Of a stretch of 64,000 bases of DNA, positions 17,037 through 30,238 are shown in pieces; the stretch's first letter is position 1, and every line of letters begins with the position of its first letter. Under the pieces are notes generated by a model that worked only from the letters and a program-made list of their open reading frames with translations, made no database searches and was not told where the DNA came from. This stretch comes from Vibrio alfacsensis (lineage in GTDB: Bacteria; Pseudomonadota; Gammaproteobacteria; Enterobacterales; Vibrionaceae). The stretch is from the NCBI RefSeq assembly GCF_003544875.1, contig NZ_CP032093.1, forward strand, positions 372,001 to 436,000. Reading direction: 5' to 3'. Made by a program: the position numbers and the translations under genes.

Positions 17037-20000
17037 ATACTTTATTAGCACTCACGCTCATGCTACCGGGCTTAGCGTATGCGTCACAGTGCGGTTCAGT
17101 TAAAGGTCAAAATAACTTTACAATAAGCTTTGATGTTGAGGGTGATGATGAATATCAGGCTTTAAATTTAGATCAAGGAAGTCATGGGTATGTGCTTTGG
17201 TATACCGGAAATAAAAAAAACAACACAGAGAGATATGATTACTTGTTCAATGAGCAAGAGTTAGTTGACGACGATAATTACAACATAAAGATCACACACC
17301 TTAATGACTCTAATTTGTTAAGTTATTATCGAAAAACTGAAAGTGCAACAAATTATGAATTAGTAAAACCAAAATGTCGATCTAAAGCATGGACAATATC
17401 AGATTATTAAAGATGATATCGATAATATTCAGTGTTCTAATTCCGTGGATCCTGGCATTCCAGATGAACCTATTAACCGATCTCCTAAATTTGAGTTTGG
17501 TACGGTTGATTGTGCTGCAGGTACAGAGTGTACGATTGAATTCGAAAAAATTTAATACAGTACCCTAGTCTTTGTTATGCCCGTAATTGATGCAAGTTTA
17601 ACGTCTAGAAATGATGAAAAAGGATTACAGAATATCCATCTACCGTTGGAGTAAAAGACGTATCCATATCAGAAGCCACAATTTATCAAGATTTTGCACC
17701 GGCTGATAACGCTGATGATGATGTTGATTTTATTGATACGGATAAAACGCCAATAGGTAAAATTGACTACTTTGCTATTGAGCAAGGAGTTCTAGAGTTT
17801 GAAAATGGCTCGAAGATTGTATCAGGAACCGTTCCTATTGGAGCGGATGATGACTATATCGGAGATGGTGTGGCATCACATTACAGCTGCAAAAAGAATG
17901 GCTGCAATGAGACCGAGCAAAATGATGGTATTGAAATCAACTTTTCTAACTTTGGTTTATCAGGAGGCTTTACTGAAAAGCCTGGCGTGTTAGTCCAAGC
18001 TCAAACGACGAATAACAAAGCTGTTGGAACCTCAGAGCATTGGGCTACAGCTTTGGCTCGTGATGTAACATTAACGAGCACGGTCATTGCTTTAGATAAA
18101 TCCGAGGTGTATAAAACTTATCGAGACAAAAAATTAGATGTCAGCTTTAACCCTGTTTCTGAGCCCGAAGTGGTTGCTTTTGTTGCAGGCCAAGGTGAAG
18201 GCTTTAAGGATGGCTTGAAGTTTTGGCTGGGATATGGCGTAACAGAGTACACCTTGAATAAGGATGATCCAGTTATTTCGCCAGTACTGGATGGGTGTAA
18301 AGTTTACACCGATTTTCCAGAAGGTGTTGTTTTCGATGAGCCACCGGTTCTAGTCGCCAACAAGAACTCTCGTAAAGGTAACAATGGTGGTTGGTTGCGT
18401 CGATGCGATGTCAGAACTTCAAGTGTTGCGCTCATCAATGAAGAAGATATGCAGCGAGATAAAGAAAGAGGACATACTGATGAGCAAGTTGGCTGGTTTA
18501 TGTTTGAAAAGGCTAACCCTAACCCTATTTGTTCAGTTTTCACCTCTCCGTTGCAAACATGGGTTGAGTATGATGATCAGGGTAATATCATCGGTGGTAA
18601 TGGGACACTAAGTATTCAAAATGCAACAGTCCAAATTATAGGTACTAAAAGAAATAGTTCTGGGGAACGACTCGTTGGTTTTGAACAAAAGAATATATCA
18701 GTTGCAAACCCCCAAACAATGAAAGCCTGTGATGGGCAAGCCTGTATAGGAGATGATGGGATGAGACAGCCTAAAGAAGCTTTGGGGGCTTTTTTAGGGG
18801 GGACGAATTCACTGAATTTAGCTGGATACACTGGTTATACCCAAAGTAAGGAATTGAGCGGTAGCGCGGAATACAAAAGTGTTAATATTCAAGAAGGCGG
18901 TACTCTCATTCTAAAAAACGGTACCTACTGGTTTGAATCAATATCCATGAGAGGAAAGAGCGCCATAGTTGTGCCAGAGGGTGAAGAGGTTGTTATTCAT
19001 ACCAAGAAACTCTACATGACAAATACAAGTTTTATTGGCACTGTTTCTACAGCGGTAATGCAAAGCAATATAGATAAAAAACCTGAAGTTTATAGATCCA
19101 GTTCTTTCGAAGTGGTTAAAAACGGTGGTTGGTTTGCGGATGACAGCTATTTAAGGATAAATGTACATAAAGACAGTTCGTTAAATGGTTCAGCCCCATT
19201 TAAGATGGATAGTAATGCTATTTTTATTGGTATGGTTTATAACGAAAGTAACACATATCTCACATCTTATGTTCAGTTTTATGGGGCATTGACGACAAAG
19301 GATATTAAGCTCGATAGTCATTCTCAAATAATTCGCTCATCAGGTTGTTTAGAATCCGTTAATAACTATGAGCTTGATATATCGCCAAGAACTCAACTGG
19401 CATTGATGTGTGGTGATGATGCTCCCAAATTCGATATTTTGACTCAAAATGGCTCAGTCGGTGAGAGTTTAAAAGTAAATGTTTCTATTCCTGATACAGA
19501 TGGTGTCGAGTTTAAATTAGAAGCACTGGTTGGTAGCGGGAATATTTGTTCGATAACGAGTGGTCGAGATAGTTGTACGTTTACAAGTAATAGTAATGGA
19601 GAGCTTACGATTAGCGCAAAGGTGGACAACTTTGATGCTAATTTGGCTAAAACACATTATCAGCTTAAAGCTATGCTTCTAGAAGATACTGATAATTCAA
19701 AAGTGTCGATTTTAGTTTTGTCCCTTATAAATTTGATATCAAGTCTAGCAATCAAGATAAATGGGATAACTCTGCTATTTCAATGATTGCAAACAAACCT
19801 GTTGATATAGATGTTCGAGTACTTGCGTGTCCGCCATCGTCAGATTCGTCTTCTCCGGTTGTGCTCAAATATAATCATTCATTAAAGGATGATGATGTAT
19901 CTTCTCTAATTACAATGCCATCAGCGAATCAATCCGGTGCTATCTCGATGTCTAGTCTAGATTTTAAGGACGGCCTAGCAAAATCTTCGGTTACGTTTAC

Positions 20001-21536
20001 GGATTCAGGGGAAGCAACGATAACCCTAAAGGATTCAGAGTTTGATTGTGATAGTTTCGATGAGCTAAAAGACCCAGATACAAAAGAATGTCAAATCGAC
20101 GGCGGTATCTTAACTGGGGAGTTTTCTGTTAAATCGCGTCCATGGAAGTTTTCTGTTTGCCCTCAGAACACTGAAGGTGAGTATGTTTCCGCAAATGGCA
20201 ATAGTAAGGGAGGTAATGCTTTTGTTCCGGCAGGTCAATCTTTTTCGGTTCGTGTAGCACCTTTGAAATACAACAGTCCAGAGTGTGTTGAGCAAGAAGA
20301 GATAACACAGAATTATTTTTATCGGAGGCATCTGTTGAGTTGTCACATTCTCTCGATTCTCCAAGTAATGGCAAATTAGGAACTTTAAACGGTACGTTAG
20401 CACGCAAAGTGACTGAAAACGATCAAAATACGGACGGTTATATATTTTCTGATTTAGCCTACTCTGAAGTTGGTAGCATTGGGCTTTCTGCGCTAGAAGT
20501 GGGTGTTTTTTATTCATCAATTGAGGTCGATGGTAAGCTAAGCATACAAGGTGAAAGTACTCTAGGGCGCTTTTATCCTAAGTACTTTAAGGTTTATCAA
20601 GGCAAAGACGCTGATTGGGCATATCCGAATAGTCAAACATTCACATACATGGCACAGCCTTTTGGGGTCAGTAAGCTATTTGTTGAGGCGTTAAATGCTG
20701 ATAAAGGTAAGGTTGTTAACTATTCTTTCTTTGATCGTGATCTGTGGGCTTTATTCAATATTGTTGATTTAAGTAGTCATAAAGACCGTTTTGAAGCGTT
20801 AAAAACGTATTCAGGAACGTGGAAAAATGCGAACGGAAGTGCGTTAGTTGAATCTCGAAGTGTAGGTGAATATACAGGCAGTGCTGCTGATGGGTTAATG
20901 ATGACGAAAGGCAGTAATACCAACTATCCCGATGGACCGTTTAACTTAAACGAACTAGGACAAAACACGCAGCTGTCAATTGCTGGGGCAAGTAGTGCAG
21001 ATCCAGTATTGGTGTTAGACAATGAATCAACATTGAAGCCTCAACCTGACATCCGCTTTGGACGCGTTAACTTATCCGATGCGGGTGAAAAACAAGGTAC
21101 TGATACGGTGATACATATTCCACTTCGTGTTGAATACTGGAATGGTGAACGTTTTACTCTCAACTTAGATGACAGCCAAACGGATGTTGCAGGTCTCAAA
21201 TCTCCGAAACCTGAGTATGAAGACAAAACGATTTGGTCTGATAAGAAAAATCAGAGTGGAGAGTATGAAGCTGTCGATGTGGCACTGAGTGCTGGCGGCA
21301 AAGTGATCGCTGGTCGCTCTCGTTCGATTGAAGCTACAGAAGCGGAATCTAACCGTCAACAAAGTCGCGTTTGGCTAGACCTTGATCCGGGTGGTAATGA
21401 TCTACCTTGGCTCAAATACAACTGGGACAAAACGGAAAATGGAGAAGAAAACCCATCATCGGTAGTCACGTTTGGTATTCATCGCGGCAATGATCGCGTG
21501 ATTTATCGTGGTGAACCGGGTTTAACCGCACAGTAA
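17026..21536 (+). pseudogene. mshQ: MSHA adhesin/agglutinin MshQ, several frameshifts as sequenced
   Basis: Very large surface protein, last gene of the locus, thought to be the pilus-tip adhesin. ATG 17026 overlaps mshP. Reading on needs corrections at: T run 17041-17043 (signal peptide LLALTLMLPGLAYA is in the next frame), A run 17384-17386, A run 17545-17550 with C run 17563-17565 (in-frame TAA; repair gives FNTVPLVFVMP), A run 17617-17621, T run 19710-19713 (VSIFSFVPYKFDI after repair) and T run 20316-20320 (NYFLSEASVELSHS after repair). The longest open pieces are about 17640-19786, 19783-20379 and 20340-21536. With these repairs it encodes about 1,500 aa. Lower GC than its neighbours and rich in A/T runs. 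Confidence 0.8.
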
Positions 21537-21601
21537 CAAACGCCGGTTTCTTGCGTTAAGTAAGGAAACTGCAAGAAATTGAGGCTTTCTGCTCATGTTT
21601 G

Positions 21602-21640
21602 TGTACCAATGCCTTGCTGTGACAGCGAGGCATTGGTACA
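21602..21640. terminator. near-perfect 18-bp hairpin between mshQ and mreB
   Basis: TGTACCAATGCCTTGCTG pairs with CAGCGAGGCATTGGTACA (one G-T pair) over a 3-base loop. It ends the msh region but has no T run on the plus strand, so it may be a weak terminator, an RNA stabiliser or a mreB leader structure. Confidence 0.5.
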
Positions 21641-21679
21641 TTTAGGACAATTTTTGTCTTCTAAATTTTTGCAGGATGA

Positions 21680-22732
<1,053 letters not shown>

Positions 22733-22739
22733 AGTGTTC

Positions 22740-22764
22740 GGTGAAGCTCTGCACGGGCTTCACC
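22740..22764 (+). terminator. hairpin between mreB and mreC
   Basis: GGTGAAGC / GCTTCACC with a 9-base loop just after mreB, without a T run. Probably lowers readthrough so that less MreC/MreD than MreB is made. Confidence 0.45.
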
Positions 22765-22875
22765 ATCATTTCTGCTCTCTCTGTAATTTCAATCTGCTCC
22801 ATACCTAGAATTTTGTGATTTCTCAGGTTGCCAAGTAAGGCTCAATATCATGGTAGCAATCAGGTCAAAAACAAG

Positions 22876-23766
22876 ATGAAACCGATTTTTGGCAGAGGCC
22901 CATCTCTGCAATTGCGTCTGTTTTTTGCTGTCATCGTGTCGGCGAGCTTGATGCTGGCTGATAACCGTCTAGATACGTTCTCTAACGTTCGATACCTGCT
23001 TAATAGTATGGTCGCTCCAATACAATACGCTGCAAATCTACCTCGTAGCATGTTCGATGGAATGTTCGAGAGTTTAAATACTCGTCAGTCGCTGATAGAT
23101 GGCAACCGCAGTTTGAAGCGTGAAGTGCTTCGCCTGAAGAGCGAACTGATTTTGCTCGATCAATATAAAGAAGAAAACCAGCGTCTACGTAAGTTGCTTG
23201 GTTCTTCATTTGTCCGTGATGAGAAGAAAGTCGTGACAGAAGTGATGGCGGTAGATACATCTCCATATCGCCACCAAGTTGTCATCGACAAAGGACAAAT
23301 TGACGGGGTGTACGTAGGTCAACCTGTCATTAATGAAAAAGGCATTGTTGGTCAGGTCACTTTTGTTGCGGCACATAATGCTCGTGTGCTCCTGCTGACC
23401 GATGCAAAGAATGCGATTCCTGTACAAGTTATCCGCAATGATATTCGCGTGATTGCTTCTGGTAATGGTGAAGTTGATGAGATCCAATTGGAACACATCC
23501 CAACCAGTACGGATATTCAAGTTGGCGATCTATTAGTCACGTCAGGTCTTGGTGGGATTTACCCTGAGGGGTATCCGGTTGCGAATGTGACATCGGTTGC
23601 TCACGATCCACGTCAGGAGTTTGCTGCAATCAAGGCTGAGCCAGTCGTGGAGTTTGACCGTTTGAGGTATTTGCTGTTGATCTGGCCGAATGAAGATCGT
23701 CAGCACAAAGTATTGCAATCCAGTGTGGAAGAAAGTGCTAAACAAGAGGTGACAAATGGCCAATAG
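22876..23766 (+). CDS. mreC: rod shape-determining protein MreC
   Basis: 296 aa, one N-terminal transmembrane segment (LQLRLFFAVIVSASLMLA), a coiled coil (about 65-110; NRSLKREVLRLKSELILLDQ) and the periplasmic beta domain (YRHQVVIDKGQIDGVYVGQP ... GDLLVTSGLGGIYPEGYPVA). ATG 22876 gives the family start MKPIFGRGPSLQLRLF; an open frame reaches back to 22828 but without similarity. Overlaps mreD. Confidence 0.95.
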   Translation: MKPIFGRGPSLQLRLFFAVIVSASLMLADNRLDTFSNVRYLLNSMVAPIQYAANLPRSMFDGMFESLNTRQSLIDGNRSLKREVLRLKSELILLDQYKEENQRLRKLLGSSFVRDEKKVVTEVMAVDTSPYRHQVVIDKGQIDGVYVGQPVINEKGIVGQVTFVAAHNARVLLLTDAKNAIPVQVIRNDIRVIASGNGEVDEIQLEHIPTSTDIQVGDLLVTSGLGGIYPEGYPVANVTSVAHDPRQEFAAIKAEPVVEFDRLRYLLLIWPNEDRQHKVLQSSVEESAKQEVTNGQ

Positions 23767-24244
23767 TGTAGTGCGTAGCCGAGTGGTCATTGGTGTCAGC
23801 TTTTTTGTTGCTCTTGTACTTCAAACGATCCCTTGGCCGGGCGTATTAGATCTTCTTCGTCCATCATGGCTATTTTTGGTCACATGTTACTGGGTGCTTG
23901 CATTGCCCCATCGTGTGAACGTAGGTACGGCATTAGTGCTTGGGCTGCTCTGGGACATTTTGATTGGCTCGACCTTAGGGATCAGAGGCATGATGATGTC
24001 GATCGTGGTCTATTTGGTGGCACTGAACTTCCTGGTGATCCGTAACATGGCACTGTGGCAACAATCTATCTTGATTGCCTTTTTTACCGTGGTATTGGAG
24101 CTTCTTATATTCTGTGGGGAATATTTGAACCAGGATGTAGTATTTAATCCATTATCTCTGTGGACTGCAGTAATAAACTGTATACTTTGGCCATGGATGT
24201 TTTTACTTATGCGACGCGTACGTCGCGCTTGGCACGTAAGGTAG
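23756..24244 (+). CDS. mreD: rod shape-determining protein MreD
   Basis: 162 aa integral membrane protein with about five hydrophobic helices; signatures PSWLFLVTCYWVLALPHRVN and GLLWDILIGSTLGIRG are typical. It anchors MreC and the wall-elongation complex. Overlaps mreC by 11 bases and is followed by maf after 4 bases. Confidence 0.95.
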   Translation: MANSVVRSRVVIGVSFFVALVLQTIPWPGVLDLLRPSWLFLVTCYWVLALPHRVNVGTALVLGLLWDILIGSTLGIRGMMMSIVVYLVALNFLVIRNMALWQQSILIAFFTVVLELLIFCGEYLNQDVVFNPLSLWTAVINCILWPWMFLLMRRVRRAWHVR

Positions 24245-24248
24245 CGTT

Positions 24249-24818
24249 GTGAAAAAGGGCTTATCCCTCGTTCTCGCATCGGGTTCTCCGAGAAGAAAAG
24301 AGCTGCTTGCTCAACTAGGTTATGATTTTGACGTTGTGCTTCCTGACATTGAAGAAGCTAAGCAAGATCACGAGCAAGCACAAGACTATGTTCTGCGTCT
24401 TTCTCTGGAAAAAGCTCAGGCAGGCTTAGCGATGGCTAAGCCTGATTCTGTTGTATTGGGCTCAGATACTGTCGTGGTATGTGAAAACCAAGTATTAGAA
24501 AAACCAAAAAGTTTTGAAGATTCAAAACGTATGCTCAACAACTTATCAGGTCGTCAACATCAAGTAATGACCGCAGTGAGCGTCGTATCAAAAGAACAAC
24601 AACACTCAGTGGTCGTGATCACTGACGTGTGGTTCAAAACACTGACCGAAGAAGAAATCGAACAATATTGGCAGTCAGGAGAACCATGCGATAAAGCTGG
24701 AAGTTATGGAATTCAAGGGCTCGGGGGGCGTTTCGTCACCCGAATAGAAGGCAGTTACCATGCCGTAGTAGGCTTACCTTTGTTCGAAACCGATCAGCTA
24801 ATTCAAGAATTTTTATAA
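24249..24818 (+). CDS. maf: Maf-family nucleoside triphosphate pyrophosphatase
   Basis: 189 aa. Maf proteins hydrolyse dTTP/UTP or modified nucleotides to monophosphates (YhdE type when next to mre/rng). Signatures: LVLASGSPRRKELLAQLGYD at the N-terminus, VVLGSDTVVV with the catalytic Asp, and DKAGSYGIQGLGGRFV. GTG start at 24249. Same order mreD-maf-rng as in E. coli. Confidence 0.93.
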   Translation: MKKGLSLVLASGSPRRKELLAQLGYDFDVVLPDIEEAKQDHEQAQDYVLRLSLEKAQAGLAMAKPDSVVLGSDTVVVCENQVLEKPKSFEDSKRMLNNLSGRQHQVMTAVSVVSKEQQHSVVVITDVWFKTLTEEEIEQYWQSGEPCDKAGSYGIQGLGGRFVTRIEGSYHAVVGLPLFETDQLIQEFL

Positions 24819-24836
24819 TTGTTTTGAGGTGTGCAC

Positions 24837-26306
24837 ATGAGTGCAGAATTGCTGCTTAACGTGACCCCGAGTGAAACTCGCGTGGCCATGATTGAAGGTG
24901 GAGTACTACAAGAAGTTCATATTGAACGTGAAGCCCGTCGAGGCATTGTGGGCAATATTTATAAAGGCAAAGTCAGTCGCGTATTGCCAGGCATGCAAGC
25001 GGCATTTGTTGATATTGGCCTAGATAAAGCGGCGTTTTTGCATGCGTCAGATATCGTTCCACATACCGAGTGTGTCGCAGAGAACGAAAAGCAGCAATTT
25101 CAGGTTCGTGATATTTCTGAATTGGTTCGCCAAGGCCAAGACATTGTTGTGCAAGTCGTTAAAGATCCTCTCGGTACAAAAGGTGCCCGTCTAACCACTG
25201 ATATTACATTGCCATCGCGCTACTTGGTGTTTATGCCAGGGGCAAGTCATGTTGGTGTTTCTCAGCGTATTGAAAGTGAGCGTGAGCGTGAGCGTCTTAA
25301 GAAAGTGGTTAACCATTACTGCGACGAGCACGGTGGTTTTATCATTCGCACGGCTGCGGAAGGCGCTGACGAGAAAGAACTTTCACAAGATGCGGCATTT
25401 TTGAAACGTCTATGGCAAAAAGTCATGGAACGTCGTTCAAAATATAAAACGCGTTCGACACTTTATGGTGAGCTTGGCTTAGCGCAGCGTATATTGCGTG
25501 ATTTTGTTGGTACTGAGCTGGACAAAATCATGGTCGATTCTCGTCTTGAGTATGAAAACCTTAAAGAGTTTACTTCTGAATATGTGCCAGAGCTGACAGA
25601 CAAGCTTGAGCTGTATGAGGGCGATAAACCTATTTTTGATATGTACGATACAGAGAACGAAATCCAACGTTCTTTGGAGCGTAAGGTCGAGCTCAAATCG
25701 GGCGGTTACCTAATCATCGATCAGACCGAAGCGATGACGACCGTTGATATCAATACAGGGGCGTTTGTTGGCCGTCGTAACCTTGAAGAAACCATCTTCA
25801 ACACCAACGTCGAAGCGACACAGGCGATTGCACGACAGCTTCGCTTGCGCAACCTTGGCGGGATTATCATTATTGATTTTATCGACATGGCGTCAGAAGA
25901 ACATCGCAAGCGAGTATTAGTTTCGCTTGAGGCGGCTTTATCTAAAGATCGCGTGAAAACCAACATCAACGGCTTTACCCAATTGGGTCTCGTTGAAATG
26001 ACACGTAAACGCACGCGAGAAAGCATTGAACATATTCTTTGTTCGAGTTGTCCAACATGCGAAGGGCGTGGCAGCGTGAAGACAGTCGAAACCGTCTGCT
26101 ACGAAATCTTACGTGAAATTACTCGAGTAAACCGTGCTTATGATGCCGACAAGTTTGTCGTTTACGCATCCCCATTTGTTGCTGAAACTTTGTTGGGCGA
26201 CGAATCACATGCACTGGCTGAACTTGAAGTATTTATTGGTAAACAAGTTCGTATTCAAGCTGAGCCTCTGTATATTCAGGAGCAGTTTGACGTCGTAATG
26301 ATGTAA
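24837..26306 (+). CDS. rng: ribonuclease G
   Basis: 489 aa endoribonuclease of the RNase E/G family, which matures the 16S rRNA 5' end and helps mRNA decay. An S1 domain near the N-terminus (GIVGNIYKGKVSRVLPGMQA), a catalytic region with DQTEAMTTVDINTG and IIIDFIDM (metal-binding Asp), and a CSSCPTCEGRG zinc-link. No C-terminal scaffold, so RNase G and not E. ATG 24837 has GAGGT 6 bases upstream; the in-frame GTG 24831 does not. Confidence 0.97.
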   Translation: MSAELLLNVTPSETRVAMIEGGVLQEVHIEREARRGIVGNIYKGKVSRVLPGMQAAFVDIGLDKAAFLHASDIVPHTECVAENEKQQFQVRDISELVRQGQDIVVQVVKDPLGTKGARLTTDITLPSRYLVFMPGASHVGVSQRIESERERERLKKVVNHYCDEHGGFIIRTAAEGADEKELSQDAAFLKRLWQKVMERRSKYKTRSTLYGELGLAQRILRDFVGTELDKIMVDSRLEYENLKEFTSEYVPELTDKLELYEGDKPIFDMYDTENEIQRSLERKVELKSGGYLIIDQTEAMTTVDINTGAFVGRRNLEETIFNTNVEATQAIARQLRLRNLGGIIIIDFIDMASEEHRKRVLVSLEAALSKDRVKTNINGFTQLGLVEMTRKRTRESIEHILCSSCPTCEGRGSVKTVETVCYEILREITRVNRAYDADKFVVYASPFVAETLLGDESHALAELEVFIGKQVRIQAEPLYIQEQFDVVMM

Positions 26307-26317
26307 TTGGAAAATTT

Positions 26318-29300
26318 GTGAATTCTGGTTTTAACCGTTTCGGGCGTTTCTGCGCGTGGGTATTGGTTTCGGTATTGGTTTTTCTTGCCATCATCGTAAC
26401 AACCTTGCGCGTAGCTCTCCCACAACTTAACCACTTCCAAGATGAAATTCAAACCTGGGTCAAGCAAGGCTCAGGTTTTGACTTTCTATTACCAGCGTTG
26501 CTGGCTCTTGGCGTAATAGCCACCCATCTATTGCTCTGCAAGGTTTAGAAGCCAATCTACCCAATAACCCGGAAGCGCGTTTTGCCGTTGATGAAATTCA
26601 CATCGAGTTCGATTTAATTCAATCTTTGTTGCAGTTTAAACCGGTTATTGCTGATTTAACGATTGGTGATTTGGCGTTAGATATTCGCTCTCTGGATTTG
26701 TTACCTCGCGGGGAATCCTCTCCTCAAGCTTCAAGTGGTGCACGTAGCGAAAGTAAGCTAATTGATCAGCTTGACTCGTTGCTGTTACGTCAGTTTGAGG
26801 ATTTTACGATCACGGATTCCCGTGTTTGGTATAAATCGGTTTCGGGGGAAACTCGCCGTTTAGATATCGCTCAGTTGCGATGGAGTAACCGTGGTAAACA
26901 CCACTTAGCAGAGGGCACAGTCAGCATCGCCGATGCGAGTCTCAATGCGTTGTTGGTAAGCGCTAACTTTAGTGACTACGGGTCATTATTGGATATTTCT
27001 GGCGAATTTTATGTTAGCGCTCAAGATGTATCCGTCACCCCTTGGCTGACGACTTATGTACAAGATGCATCTGGAATTGAATCAGGACGTGTCAGTTTAA
27101 ATACATGGCTCACCTTGGAGCATAGCCAGCCTCATTACGCTTACGTTGAGCTAAAACCTTCAGAGCTTGTGTGGAATGAAAATGGCAAGCATGAGTTATT
27201 GTTGGAATCGGGCATTTTTAAGCTATCGCCAGATAAGCAGGGCTGGAAAGTAAATGGTCACTCACTCAAAATTCGCACGGATGATCGCCCATGGCCAGAA
27301 TTAGACATCGCATTTGATTGGCAGCCAGATGGTTGGTTACTTAACCTGTCTCAACTGGATATTGAAGCGCTAACACCGCTTGTCAAATTGGCGCCAAAGT
27401 CTGAGCCCATCAGTGATTTGCTTAATAAGCTTGCGGCCAAAGGGCGAGTGGAAGACATCCGTTTATCCATGAATGGTGGTTTAGACACGCTGAAATATTC
27501 AGCTGAGCTTGATCAGCTCGGTCTAACGCAATGGGAATTGCTGCCGGGCTTTAATCATGTACAAGGCTCGGTGTTTGGTGATCTCAAGCAAGCGAAAGCA
27601 AAGATCACCGTCATTGATGATGTTTTCCCATATGGTGATGTGTTTCAAGCGCCACTGAATGTAAAGCAAGCGGAAGTCGATATTATTTGGCAGCAAGACG
27701 AAAGCGGTTGGCGTTTATGGTCAGACAAAGTCACGGCTGCTACGCCTGATCTGCAAGTGCTTGGTGCATTTCGTTTGGATTTCCCCAAAGATCAAAGCCC
27801 ATTTCTGTCATTTTATGCCGAAGCTGATCTTTACAATGCTGGTGAAACATGGCGCTACCTACCAACGCCAGCGTTAGGACAAGATCTTACCGATTACCTT
27901 TCGACTGCAATTCAAGGCGGGAAAGTTAACACCGCGAAACTGCTTTGGTATGGCGAATTAGGTGATTTTCCGTATAAAGAACATAACGGAATGTTCCAAG
28001 CTTGGGTGGGTTTGAAGAACGCGAAGTTTAGTTTTGATACTGCGTGGCCGACGATTACTGATCTTCAACTTGATTTATTGTTCGAAAACGATGCGATGTA
28101 TTTGGATTCTAAATCAGCAACGTTGAACGGTGTGAAAGCGAAACGTATCACAGGGCGCATTCCTGAACTGGCAGAGAATGGTCACATCGAAATAGAAGCC
28201 AAGGCGAGTGCGCCAGGTAATGAAGTTCGTGACTACATGATGGCGACGCCATTGGTGGACTCTGTTGGTGCGGCATTGACGGCTTTACAAGTCAGTGGGC
28301 CGGTGTATTCAGAGTTTCAGCTCAATATTCCTTTCGATACTGATAAAGACTCAAGAGCATGGGGTTATGCGGATCTAAAGGAGAATCGTGTCGATATTGA
28401 AGCGCCGCCGATGACATTAGAAAAGGCTACCGGACGTATAGAGTTTGATAATGACGTCGTGACCACATCGGGTTTGTCCGCGGTTTTGCTAAATCAGCCT
28501 ATTTCTTTGGATTTTCGTGGTGAAAATGCAGAGCAAGGCTATAACGTGGCAATCAATACTCTGGGTGATTGGTCGGTTGACCCGCTCAAACCTTATTTAG
28601 GTGAGCGTTGGTTAAGCTTAGTCTCGGGGCATGCTCCATGGCAAATGGATATTGATTTACAGCTCAATGATGTCGGTTTTACGTATCAACTTGGTGTGCT
28701 TGCACAGTTAAATCAACTGGCGAGCCAATACCCATACCCGTTGAATAAACAACGAGGGGAAGCGGGTCAAGCAAGGTTACAGGCATCAGGCAATCAAGAA
28801 AGTATCTCTGCACGTTTGCAAATCCCGAATGCGAAGTATCAAGCAGAAATTGATATCACGGGAGATGTGCCTGTTTTGACGGCGACAAATCTCGTTGTCG
28901 GCGAGGGAGAGTTTAAGATCAGCCCGATAGTCGGTCACGATGCCTCGATTCAGTTGGACTCATTAAGCCTTGATAATTGGGCGGGGTTAGGTCACGTGCC
29001 CGTCAGTGATGCGCCGTCCGTGTTGGCAAATATGAAAACGCCGACAATCCCATTACCAACTCGTGTGGGCATGGATGTAAAAACACTTCAAGTCGCGGGC
29101 ATTGATTTTCATGATGTGGATTTAACCGCTCACAAAAAGCATTTGAGTTGGCTCTTGGATGTCAATAGTCAAGAGTTGAAAGGCAATGCCACGTACCTTA
29201 AGCCTTATGATTTGTCGGTATCATTGGAACACTTGCATTTATACATTCCGGGGTTTGATGAAATTACCGATGAAAGAAACTCTTTGTTTGCCAGTGAGGA

Positions 29301-30195
29301 TCAAGCGGCGCCCTTGATCTCCGATTTGGATCGAAAGCTACACCAAGAGATACCAAATTTAACGTTGAATATCGATGACTTTTGGCTCCAAGGTTATAAG
29401 GTCGGTAAGGTCAATGTTGACCTTTCACGGCAAGACAACCGCTTGGCGTGGAACAATGTCACGTTTAGCAGTGGTCAGAGTAAGGTGGAAATGAATGGTT
29501 GGTGGGAGCTAAATAAAGATCGCAGTCATTCGAATCTGAATATTAAATTACAAGGCGAGAACAACAGTGACCTGATGGAACGCTTTGGTATTACTTCTGG
29601 TATTCAGCGTGCGCCATTTGAGATTAGTGCAAATCTTGATTGGGATGGCGCTCCGTGGTCGATGAAAACGCAAAGCTTGCAAGGTGACGTCTCTACTGAA
29701 TTTGGTAAAGGCGTGATCACCGAGGTCAGTGGTGCCGCACGCTTATTGGGGTTGTTTAGTTTAGATTCCATTATCCGCAAGATGCAGCTCGACTTTACGG
29801 ATGTGTTTGACAAAGGTATGGCGTTTAATTCAATCACTGGTACGGGCAAAATTCAGGATGGCATTTTTGTTACCAATGATATCGTGATGGATGCGTTGGC
29901 GGGTGAAATGCAAATCCGAGGCATGGCTGATATTAATCGTCGCCTTGTGGACGCAGAAGTGAAGTTTACGCCAGATATTACCTCGGGCTTACCAATGTTG
30001 ACCGCTTTTGCGGTAGCACCTCAAACGGCATTATATGTGCTGGCGATATCAACAGTGATTTCACCCGTTGTCGAAGTCTTTACTCAGGTAAACTATGAAG
30101 TGAAAGGACCGCTGGATTCACCAACGGTAAAAGAGATGTCACGTAGCAAGGGCGAGTACAAATTGCCAGAAAAACTGCGTAAACAAGCGAAGTAA
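26318..30195 (+). pseudogene. yhdP: YhdP, AsmA-like envelope lipid-transport protein, one frameshift
   Basis: Very long (about 1,292 aa after repair) inner-membrane-anchored bridge protein. Together with TamB and YdbH it moves phospholipids to the outer membrane in E. coli. The N-terminal anchor (FCAWVLVSVLVFLAIIVTTL) is in one frame, which ends at 26548. From 26483-26485 (a TTT run needing one more T) the next frame continues as FSITSVAGSWRNSHPSIALQ and stays open to 30195, with beta-rich repeats and the C-terminal AsmA_2 region (GLFSLDSIIRKMQLDFTDVF). Very likely intact in the organism. GTG start, 11 bases after rng. Confidence 0.88.
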
Positions 30196-30238
30196 TCATT
30201 CGTCTTTACTTATGGATGAGCGTAAAGGAGCTAAGTAG

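Noticed and set aside
17060-21536. Reading the mshQ pieces as four separate genes
   Set aside because: Each frame joins the next exactly at a mononucleotide run, and the joined protein has one signal peptide and a continuous adhesin-like sequence.
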